Shown here: one piece after another, positions 1 to 5,042 of the stretch | Numbering within the stretch: position 1 is the stretch's first letter | How the letters are laid out: each line of letters begins with the position of its first letter | Assembly: GCA_027056825.1 (NCBI GenBank) | Contig: JALUJS010000016.1 | Coordinates: forward strand, 1 to 5,984 | Origin: Candidatus Krumholzibacteriia bacterium | GTDB lineage: Bacteria > Krumholzibacteriota > Krumholzibacteriia > LZORAL124-64-63 | Reading direction: 5' to 3' | DNA length: 5,984 bases | Notes under the pieces: model-generated | What the model was told of the DNA's origin: nothing | Seen by the model: only the letters and a program-made list of their open reading frames with translations | The model's database searches: none | Made by a program: the position numbers and the translations under genes

Positions 1-1556
1 ACCCGCGCCTTGGCTTCCTGGTTCACGGCGAAGGCCTCGCGGTCCAGGCCGCGGTCCGGATGCCGGACGTGCAAGGCGTGCATCACGTCGATGGTCTCGG
101 CGTAGATCCCGGCCGCCTGGCTCGTCACACCCCCGGCGACATCGCTCGCTTCGCTGCTGCGCCGCCGCACCTCGTCCACTTCCCGCAGCGCTTCCCGCAG
201 ATGGGTCAAGGCCTCGTCCAGGCGGCCCTGCCGGCGGGCGACCATGGCCTGTCCCAGCAGGGACCACTCGAGGATCTCGAAGTAGCCCACGCGCCGCGCG
301 ATGGCCGTGGCCTCGGACAGGGCCGCGGCCGCGCCCTCGAGATCACCGCTGTCCAGCAGCCCATGGCCCCGGACCTTCTGGACCCAGGCCTCGGTCATGG
401 GCGCCTCGTACTCCCGGGCCAGGGTCAGGGCGGTGTCCAGGTAGGCCAATCCCCGGTCGAACTCCTTCAACTCGCACAGCACTTCGCCCAGGGACATGAG
501 CACGCGGGCCTCGCTGCGCCCGTCGCCCGCCCGGCGGATCAGCTTCAGGGCCCGGGGCAGCACCTCCCGCGCCTGAGCGTATTCCCGCCGGTACTCGTGG
601 ATGGAGCCGATGTTGGTCAGCATCATTCCCTGCCGCCAGGGGTTGTCCACCAGCCTGATGGCCTCGGCGTACTGGTCCAGGGCCGCATCGAAATCCCCCA
701 GCAGGTAGTTGGCCCCGGCCATCTCGCCCAGCACCGCGCCTTCGACCCTCTGGTCCCCGGACTGCCGCGCCAGGTCGAGGGCCTGGCCGAAACCGGCCAC
801 GGCCCGGGCCAGCTTGCCCTCCATCAGGTCGATGACCCCCAGGTAGTGCAGCGCCCGCGCCTGCCCGGCGGCGTAACCGGCCTGCCGGTAGTGCTCCAGG
901 GCCTGCCGGCGCCAGCGGCGTGCGCCGTCCAGATCCATCTGCAGCCGGTCGACGACCGAACGCGCCAGGGCCGCGTCGCCCGCCCAGCGCGGCAGATTCT
1001 CGTCGGTGGCGATGGCAGCGGCCGCTTCCAGGTCCTGCCGGGGCGGGTCGATCTGGCGCCTCCGCAGGCGGGCCCGGCCCCGCTGATAGAGACCGAAGTA
1101 TTCCTGGAGGGGAAGACCGAGACGGCGGGCCGCGGCGATGCCTGCGGTCAGGATGGAATCGGCCGCGGCGATGTCGCCCGTTTCGATGGCCGCGCGCCCG
1201 CGCTGCAACAGGAAGAAATTCGCCGCCACGGGGTCGGCCCCGCGCCACTGCGCGGCCAGGGAATCCAGCAGGACCGCGGCCGCGGCAAAATCCCCTGACC
1301 GGGCCAGTCCGGCCGCGCGGCCGGGCCCGCCGGCGGCAACCCCCGCGTCGCTTTCCAGTTCGGCCGCGGCCTCGGCCGCGAACCACGCGCCCAGGGGCCC
1401 GCCCAGGCTCCGGGCCTGCTGCAGGGCGGCGCCGGGATCACCCGCGACCAGCGATCGCCAGGGATCGGCCGGCCGCACCGCCGCCCGCGCCGTCACCGCC
1501 GCCGCCAGAACCATCAGGATCAATACGGACTTGCCAGGACCCACACGCTGGACCAT
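1..1556 (-). CDS. Exported TPR-repeat protein, probable CHAT-domain protease (5' part; C-terminus beyond left edge)
   Basis: An uninterrupted frame of 518 codons starts at the ATG at 1556-1554 and leaves the window at its left edge. A GGAGG Shine-Dalgarno sits 10 nt upstream (1571-1567). Residues 1-25 look like a Sec signal peptide: R4 and K9, a hydrophobic stretch LILMVLAAAV, and an ARA site at 23-25. From about residue 110 to 480 the chain is a run of TPR-like helical pairs (for example YLLGDFDAALDQYAEAIRL, LKEFDRGLAYLDTALTLARE, RRQGRLDEALTHLREALREV). The last visible residues, AFAVNQEAKAR (508-518), resemble the ER/AKAR linker that in CHAT proteins separates the TPRs from the caspase-like domain. 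The His/Cys catalytic dyad is outside the window, so protease identity is inference; a TPR sensor with another output domain is possible. It is transcribed divergently from the sigma/anti-sigma pair, which suggests a joint signalling role. Confidence 0.85.
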   Translation of the reverse strand, partial: MVQRVGPGKSVLILMVLAAAVTARAAVRPADPWRSLVAGDPGAALQQARSLGGPLGAWFAAEAAAELESDAGVAAGGPGRAAGLARSGDFAAAAVLLDSLAAQWRGADPVAANFFLLQRGRAAIETGDIAAADSILTAGIAAARRLGLPLQEYFGLYQRGRARLRRRQIDPPRQDLEAAAAIATDENLPRWAGDAALARSVVDRLQMDLDGARRWRRQALEHYRQAGYAAGQARALHYLGVIDLMEGKLARAVAGFGQALDLARQSGDQRVEGAVLGEMAGANYLLGDFDAALDQYAEAIRLVDNPWRQGMMLTNIGSIHEYRREYAQAREVLPRALKLIRRAGDGRSEARVLMSLGEVLCELKEFDRGLAYLDTALTLAREYEAPMTEAWVQKVRGHGLLDSGDLEGAAAALSEATAIARRVGYFEILEWSLLGQAMVARRQGRLDEALTHLREALREVDEVRRRSSEASDVAGGVTSQAAGIYAETIDVMHALHVRHPDRGLDREAFAVNQEAKAR

Positions 1557-1559
1557 GAT
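1531..1559 (+). promoter_or_regulatory. Candidate promoter for the sigma/anti-sigma operon
   Basis: TTGCCA (1531-1536, 5/6 to the -35 consensus), a 17-bp spacer, and CATGAT (1554-1559, 4/6 to the -10 consensus) lie on the plus strand about 38 bp before the sigma-factor start codon. The -10 overlaps the start codon of the divergent TPR gene. Only the spacing and hexamers support it. An ECF sigma factor might instead use its own, unrelated promoter motif. Confidence 0.35.
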
Positions 1560-1580
1560 CAACCAACCTCCGGATCAACC
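1557..1580. repeat. Two 8-bp direct repeats (GATCAACC) in the divergent start region
   Basis: GATCAACC occurs at 1557-1564 and again at 1573-1580, a 16-bp period (about one and a half helical turns). The pair brackets the Shine-Dalgarno of the TPR gene and overlaps the expected start site of the sigma-operon promoter. It would suit a regulator that represses both genes, but a chance repeat cannot be excluded. Confidence 0.4.
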
Positions 1581-1596
1581 GTCGTGAAAGGCCGCC

Positions 1597-2214
1597 GTGA
1601 ACCTCGACGCCCAATCACTCGACACGCTTTGCGCCCGCGCCCAGGCCGGAGACGGCCGGGCCGAGGCCGATCTTTTCTCCGCCCTGCGTGTAAGGTTCCT
1701 CCAACTCGCCAAACGAAGGGTTCGGACCGACCACATCGAGGATGTGGTGCAGGACGCCCTGAAGATCGTATGCGACCGTTACAGGGAGCGCAAACAGGGA
1801 GTGGGAATCCTGGTCTGGTCGCTGACGGTCCTGCGCAACGTCATCGGCAACTATTACCAGGGTCGGGAAACGGAGCGAAGGCACATGGATTTCGTGGCGG
1901 AATATCCCCGGACCGCGGCCTCGGATGAGGATCCCCTGCAGACCGCCCTCACCGCCGACAGCATCCGGTTGCTGCAGGCCGCCATCAGGGAACTGGCCGA
2001 GCGCTTCCCCCGCTGCGGAAGGATCTTCCATCACCTGCTGGCCGGCCTGGCGGGCGGCGGGGCTTCCCAGGAGGTTTCCACCGGTACCCTGGCCGCCATG
2101 CAGAAGGAGAACCCCGGCCTGACCAGGGGTGGGTTCTACACGGCGCTGCACCGCTGCCGGGCGCATCTGCGGGCCATCTGGGACCGAAGGCAAGGAGAGC
2201 CGAATCATGTCTGA
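1597..2214 (+). CDS. ECF-like sigma-70 family RNA polymerase sigma factor
   Basis: A 205-residue protein. The GTG at 1597 is the first start after an in-frame TGA at 1585-1587 and has GAAAGG 5 nt upstream. Residues 11-95 match sigma region 2: the acidic -10-binding helix DHIEDVVQDALKIV (45-58), then VWSLTVLRNVIGNYYQGRETERR (73-95), which parallels the usual WLYTIARN...RRxxR segment. Residues 118-195 look like region 4, ending in a recognition-like helix GGFYTALHRCRAHLRAIW (178-195). The spacing inside region 4 is unusual: about a dozen extra residues (around GGGASQEVSTGTLAAMQKENPGL) sit between its helices. The stop overlaps the next start by 8 bp, so it is translationally coupled to a zf-HC2 anti-sigma factor, the usual arrangement for a membrane-regulated ECF sigma factor. 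It acts in the cytoplasm with core RNA polymerase; its regulon is unknown. Confidence 0.88.
   Translation: MNLDAQSLDTLCARAQAGDGRAEADLFSALRVRFLQLAKRRVRTDHIEDVVQDALKIVCDRYRERKQGVGILVWSLTVLRNVIGNYYQGRETERRHMDFVAEYPRTAASDEDPLQTALTADSIRLLQAAIRELAERFPRCGRIFHHLLAGLAGGGASQEVSTGTLAAMQKENPGLTRGGFYTALHRCRAHLRAIWDRRQGEPNHV
2192..2197 (+). promoter_or_regulatory. Shine-Dalgarno fixing the anti-sigma start
   Basis: AAGGAG lies 9 nt before the ATG at 2207, inside the end of the sigma gene. It favours that ATG over an in-frame ATG at 2129, which has no such site and would add 26 residues with no resemblance to a zf-HC2 N-terminus. Confidence 0.75.
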
Positions 2215-2995
2215 GCGCACGGACGAAAAACCCCTCAGCCCCTGCGACCTGCTGGCCGCCTACGAGTTGGGCCTGCTGGACGGGCAGGAGCGATTGCGCT
2301 TCGAGGGTCACCTGGAAACCTGCCCCCACTGCCTGGAAGAGGTTTACGCCTTCGCTCCCGCTTCCTTGCTGCTGACGGCCGCACCCGGCCGTTTCGCCGC
2401 CCTGGCCGCGCCCGCGAAACCCTCGGTGTCCGGACGCCTGGCCGCCGTCCTGGCCGGGATCTTCCAGCCCCGCGTGTTTGCGCCGGTGGCCGCCGCGGCC
2501 GCCCTGGCCCTGCTGGTCCTGATCCCCTCGGCTCCCCGCTGGAGCGACCTGGCCGTGGTCGAACCCCTGTCCTGGTCCCACGTCCAGGTCCGCGCCGGCG
2601 GTGATCCCGGCGGCAGGCTCTTCGCAGACGGCATGGAAAGGTACACCGCCGGCCGGTACGACGATGCAGCGGAGATCCTCCAGCAGGCGGCCCGCGCCAT
2701 GGAGGACACGGACCGCGGCTCCCTCCCCCTGCAGGCCGGTACTCCCGGACAGGCCCGCCTCTACGCCGGCGTCAGCCTGCTGCTCGCCGGACGGCCCCAG
2801 GCCGCCAAGGGTCCCCTGCTGGCCGCCGCGGCAAACCCCCTGCCGCCGGTGGCCCAGGGGGCTGACTGGTACCTGGCCCAGGCCTACCTGCTGACCGACC
2901 GACCCGATTCGGCGGGTATGGTGCTGAAGGGTCTTGCCGAAAGCCCGGTGTACGGCTCCCGCGCCCGCGCGCTGCTGGATCGCCTCGCCCGCTGA
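2207..2995 (+). CDS. Zinc-finger (zf-HC2) transmembrane anti-sigma factor with periplasmic TPR-like domain
   Basis: A 262-residue protein read from the ATG at 2207, which overlaps the sigma-factor stop by 8 bp. Residues 13-50 form the zinc-binding anti-sigma domain: C13, then H35-x3-C39-x2-C42 in HLETCPHC, after the helix LLAAYELGLLDGQERLRFEGH. This domain normally clamps the partner sigma factor in the cytoplasm. An Ala/Pro linker leads to one hydrophobic span at about 90-107 (VFAPVAAAAALALLVLIP). The remaining ~150 residues are outside the membrane in this topology and contain TPR-like helix pairs: LFADGMERYTAGRYDDAAEILQ (138-159), then segments around ARLYAGVSLLLAGRPQAAKGPLLAA and WYLAQAYLLTDRPDSAGMVLKGL. 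It is expected to hold its sigma factor inactive until a signal reaches the TPR part. The divergently encoded exported TPR protein is the obvious candidate partner. Confidence 0.88.
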   Translation: MSERTDEKPLSPCDLLAAYELGLLDGQERLRFEGHLETCPHCLEEVYAFAPASLLLTAAPGRFAALAAPAKPSVSGRLAAVLAGIFQPRVFAPVAAAAALALLVLIPSAPRWSDLAVVEPLSWSHVQVRAGGDPGGRLFADGMERYTAGRYDDAAEILQQAARAMEDTDRGSLPLQAGTPGQARLYAGVSLLLAGRPQAAKGPLLAAAANPLPPVAQGADWYLAQAYLLTDRPDSAGMVLKGLAESPVYGSRARALLDRLAR

Positions 2996-3000
2996 CCCTA

Positions 3001-3029
3001 TTGAATCATTTTCAGAATTGATATATGAT
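3001..3029 (+). promoter_or_regulatory. Sigma-70-like promoter of the secreted-protein gene
   Basis: TTGAAT (3001-3006) and TATGAT (3024-3029) are separated by exactly 17 bp in a locally AT-rich stretch that stands out from the GC-rich surroundings. Transcription would start near 3036, about 35 nt before the ATG at 3071. It gives the secreted-protein gene a transcript independent of the sigma/anti-sigma operon. Confidence 0.6.
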
Positions 3030-3041
3030 CAGGCCCTGATC
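3027..3041. repeat. 15-bp palindrome GATCAGG-C-CCTGATC over the -10/start site
   Basis: Perfect 7-bp arms flank a single C. The palindrome begins inside the TATGAT -10 element and spans the expected transcription start, a typical place for a repressor operator. It has no T-run, so it is not a terminator for the upstream operon. Confidence 0.5.
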
Positions 3042-3057
3042 CTGTGCCCATCCAACC

Positions 3058-3063
3058 AAGGGG
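3058..3063 (+). promoter_or_regulatory. Shine-Dalgarno fixing the secreted-protein start
   Basis: AAGGGG lies 7 nt before the ATG at 3071. This selects that ATG over an in-frame GTG at 3044, which would place extra residues ahead of an otherwise standard signal peptide. Confidence 0.7.
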
Positions 3064-3070
3064 AAAGTCC

Positions 3071-3754
3071 ATGAATCCTCGCCATCGCCGCCACCGCCTG
3101 GCTCTGTGGCTCGCGCCCGTCCTGTTGCTGGTCTTCTGGTCGCTGCCCGCGGCGGCCCAGGATTCCTGCACCATCGGGAACCTGAACGATCCGGCCGGCC
3201 CCCCGGCCCCGGACATCTTCCAGGCCAACGAGACCTACGCTTACCATGTCTTTCCGCCCGAGCAGTGCAGTTGCAGCGAGGGTGGCTTCATCCCCACCTC
3301 CGTCTCCCAGCTCCTGTACTTCGACACCGAACAGATTCCGGCCACCTTCCAGGTCCAGGCCCAGTTGCTGGCGGCCGTGTACGACGCGGGCTCCGGGTGC
3401 TACACCCCGGGCGTGGTGATCTGCGAAGGTCCTCCTCTCCAGGTCACGGTGACCACCACGGGGGTGTTCCAGGCCACCGCCCCCTTCGACCTCTGCCCGG
3501 TGCAGCCGTTCGCCGAGCACTACTTCCTGGCCCTGAAATATACGGGTTACGCGCCGGGGTATCTGGTCACCGACGGTCTGCCCCAGGAATGCACGGAATA
3601 CGTCGACCGGGGCGCCGGGTGGGAGGACATGTTCTTCTTCCCGGGCAAGACCGGGGGCGGGAAGTCCATCCTCTTCGGGGATATCGTCTGCGACGCCTAC
3701 ACCGTGGACAACGAGCAGGGCGCCTGGGGCGTGATCAAGAGTCTGTATCGCTGA
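3071..3754 (+). CDS. Secreted cysteine-rich protein of unknown function
   Basis: A 227-residue protein starting at an ATG with a good Shine-Dalgarno. Residues 1-29 are a clear Sec signal peptide: a very basic start (RHRRHR), the hydrophobic core LALWLAPVLLLVFW, and an AAA site before Q30. The mature part has eight cysteines (33, 66, 68, 110, 118, 142, 174, 207), an even number suited to disulfides in an oxidising compartment. Landmarks are PPEQCSCSEGGF (62-73), GSGCYTPGVVIC (107-118), YFLALKYTG (151-159) and YLVTDGLPQEC (164-174); the composition suggests beta-sheet. I recognise no enzymatic motif or named domain. From memory, similar CSC-EGG-F exports recur in uncultured FCB-group genomes; this was not checked. 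It has its own promoter, no anchor or sorting tail, and its 3' end overlaps meaB convergently by 20 bp. Confidence 0.85.
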   Translation: MNPRHRRHRLALWLAPVLLLVFWSLPAAAQDSCTIGNLNDPAGPPAPDIFQANETYAYHVFPPEQCSCSEGGFIPTSVSQLLYFDTEQIPATFQVQAQLLAAVYDAGSGCYTPGVVICEGPPLQVTVTTTGVFQATAPFDLCPVQPFAEHYFLALKYTGYAPGYLVTDGLPQECTEYVDRGAGWEDMFFFPGKTGGGKSILFGDIVCDAYTVDNEQGAWGVIKSLYR

Positions 3755-4877
3755 TCCGGGTCCCGGTGGAGATCATGGCCAGCAGGCTGCGTGCGGCCGC
3801 GGTGGCGGGAACCCGCCCCGCGGCCACGTCCTTTTCCAGCTCGGCCATCTTCGCGCGCACGCTGTCGCGGCCCAGGAACATGGTTTCCAGGCCCTCCCGC
3901 ACCAGGTCGCGCAGCCAGGCGCGCTCCTGGTCGGCGCGGCGCGACGCCAGCACTCCCGACTGTCTGGCCGTGCGCATGAAATCCCCGATCACATCCCACA
4001 GCGCGGCCACCCCTTCACCCTTGAGCGCGGAGCTGAGCACGGCGCGGGTGCGCCAGCCCTCGGTGGCCGGCCGCAGGTAGTGCAGGATGCGCTCGAATTC
4101 CGCCCGGGCGGACTCGGCGGCGGCGCGGCCGGGACCGTCGGCCTTGTTGATCACGATGAGGTCCGCCAGTTCCATGACGCCCTTCTTGATCCCCTGCAGT
4201 TCGTCCCCCGCGCCGGCCAGCAGCACGAGCATGAAGAAATCCACCATGGAGCGGACCACCGCCTCGCTCTGGCCCACGCCGACGGTCTCCACCAGGATCA
4301 CGTCATAACCGGCGGCCTCGAACAGCACGATGGTCTCGCGGGTCTTGCGGGCCACCCCGCCCAGGGTGCCGCCGGAGGGCGAAGGGCGGATGAAGGCCGC
4401 CGGATCGGCGGCCAGCTTTTCCATGCGGGTCTTGTCGCCCAGGATGCTGCCGCCGCTGAGGCTGCTGCTGGGATCCACCGCGGTGACGGCCACCTTGTGG
4501 CCCCGGGCGGTCAGGTGTCCGCCGAGGGCCTCGATGAGGGTGCTCTTGCCCGCCCCGGGCACGCCCGTGATGCCCACCCGCACGGCCTCGGTGCGGTGGG
4601 GCAGCAGGGCGGTCAGGACCTCCTGGGCCAGTTCCTGGTGGGCCGGGGCGTTGGATTCGATGAGGGTGATAGCCCGCCCCAGGATCACCCGGTCGCCGGC
4701 CCGCACACCGCCGATGTACTCCTGCGCGGTCAGGACGCGGCGCGGAGCGCCGGTGCTTCCGGGACGCCCCTTGCGGGCCGCCGGTTCGCCGGGCAGGCCG
4801 TCATGGCCGCCGACAACGCCCTTGCGCACGTGCAGGGCCGAGGATTTCTTGCCGCCGGAATCGGGTTTGCGGGTCAT
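3735..4877 (-). CDS. meaB: MeaB/ArgK-type GTPase, methylmalonyl-CoA mutase chaperone
   Basis: A 380-residue protein of the G3E P-loop GTPase class. MeaB binds adenosylcobalamin-dependent methylmalonyl-CoA mutase, gates cofactor loading and protects it from inactivation; older databases call it ArgK/LAO transport ATPase. Visible motifs are Walker A GVPGAGKST (105-113), DPSSSLSGGSILGDKTRM (135-152, a MeaB signature), ETVGVGQSE (197-205), the hydrophobic strand VDFFMLVLLAGAGDELQGIK (212-231) and the guanine-specificity motif NKAD (244-247). The C-terminal helical segment typical of the family follows. I chose the ATG at 4877 because GAAAGG lies 10 nt upstream; a GTG at 4901 would add eight residues but lacks a Shine-Dalgarno and falls inside a palindrome. 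Residues 1-46 are a Gly/Lys/Arg-rich extension, so the chain is about 50 residues longer than the ~330 usual for the family. The mutase genes are not in the window. Confidence 0.95.
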   Translation of the reverse strand: MTRKPDSGGKKSSALHVRKGVVGGHDGLPGEPAARKGRPGSTGAPRRVLTAQEYIGGVRAGDRVILGRAITLIESNAPAHQELAQEVLTALLPHRTEAVRVGITGVPGAGKSTLIEALGGHLTARGHKVAVTAVDPSSSLSGGSILGDKTRMEKLAADPAAFIRPSPSGGTLGGVARKTRETIVLFEAAGYDVILVETVGVGQSEAVVRSMVDFFMLVLLAGAGDELQGIKKGVMELADLIVINKADGPGRAAAESARAEFERILHYLRPATEGWRTRAVLSSALKGEGVAALWDVIGDFMRTARQSGVLASRRADQERAWLRDLVREGLETMFLGRDSVRAKMAELEKDVAAGRVPATAAARSLLAMISTGTRISDTDS

Positions 4878-4887
4878 GCCGAGGTCG

Positions 4888-4893
4888 CCTTTC
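4888..4893 (-). promoter_or_regulatory. Shine-Dalgarno supporting the meaB ATG
   Basis: GAAAGG on the minus strand is 10 nt from the ATG at 4877. The spacing is somewhat long, but no comparable site precedes the alternative GTG at 4901. Confidence 0.5.
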
Positions 4894-4900
4894 GTGGTCA

Positions 4901-4940
4901 CTAGAGAATATGGAGTGACCGGTCACTCCATATTCTCTAG
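4901..4940. repeat. Exact 40-bp palindrome upstream of meaB
   Basis: The arm CTAGAGAATATGGAGTGACC (4901-4920) is followed directly by its exact reverse complement (4921-4940): 20 of 20 pairs, no spacer. The symmetry stops at once outside (A4900 against C4941). It lies 23 bp before the meaB start codon and is not followed by a T-run, so it is not a standard terminator. It could be an operator for a large dimer, a leader hairpin, a recombination or resolution site, or an assembly artefact. Confidence 0.9.
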
Positions 4941-4945
4941 CCGGG

Positions 4946-4951
4946 ATCATA
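4946..4951 (-). promoter_or_regulatory. Possible -10 element for meaB
   Basis: TATGAT on the minus strand (5/6 to the -10 consensus) is the same hexamer as in the promoter at 3024-3029. No good -35 lies 16-18 bp upstream. If used, transcription would begin at the edge of the 40-bp palindrome, putting a 20-bp hairpin at the very 5' end of the meaB message. Confidence 0.3.
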
Positions 4952-4990
4952 GCCCAGGATAGACATCAGGGCCAGTACCGGACGGGCACG

Positions 4991-5030
4991 AAAAAGGGAC
5001 GCCCGCCGGAGCAGGCGTCCCCCGTTTTTT
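4991..5030. terminator. Bidirectional intrinsic terminator
   Basis: An 8-bp stem GGGACGCC (4996-5003) / GGCGTCCC (5014-5021) with a 10-nt loop is flanked by A5 (4991-4995) and T6 (5025-5030). Read on the minus strand, the stem is followed immediately by TTTTT, 12 bases after the stop of the SUMF1-domain gene, so it should end that transcript and separate it from meaB. The T-run on the plus strand lets it work in the other direction too. Confidence 0.85.
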
Positions 5031-5042
5031 CCGGCGCTCACC

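Noticed and set aside
60..1298. Long plus-strand open frame (412 codons)
   Set aside because: Antisense shadow of the TPR gene: its Gln/Gly/Pro/His-rich product has no domain, while the minus frame gives a coherent signal peptide and TPR array.
343..1386. Minus-strand open frame of 347 codons
   Set aside because: Out-of-frame with the TPR gene; the product is almost only Gly, Arg, Pro and Ala, typical of a frame-shifted GC-rich gene.
1615..2220. Minus-strand open frame opposite the sigma factor
   Set aside because: The opposite strand gives recognisable sigma regions 2 and 4; this one gives no domain.
1..2995. A type III-E CRISPR locus (TPR-CHAT plus RpoE-like sigma)
   Set aside because: No repeat-spacer array, no gRAMP-like effector and no Csx30-like gene are visible; the TPR protein has a signal peptide and the regulator is a zf-HC2 anti-sigma factor. 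Only the logic is analogous.
3106..4080. Plus-strand open frame of 324 codons across the secreted protein and meaB
   Set aside because: Frame-shifted relative to the secreted protein and antisense to meaB; low-complexity Arg/Gly/Pro/Leu product.
4080..4904. Plus-strand open frame opposite meaB (274 codons)
   Set aside because: Antisense to a protein with full GTPase motifs; its Gly/His/Gln-rich composition is characteristic of an antisense shadow.
4901..4940. The palindrome as a rho-independent terminator
   Set aside because: No T-run on either side; the proper terminator of the upstream gene is at 4991-5030.
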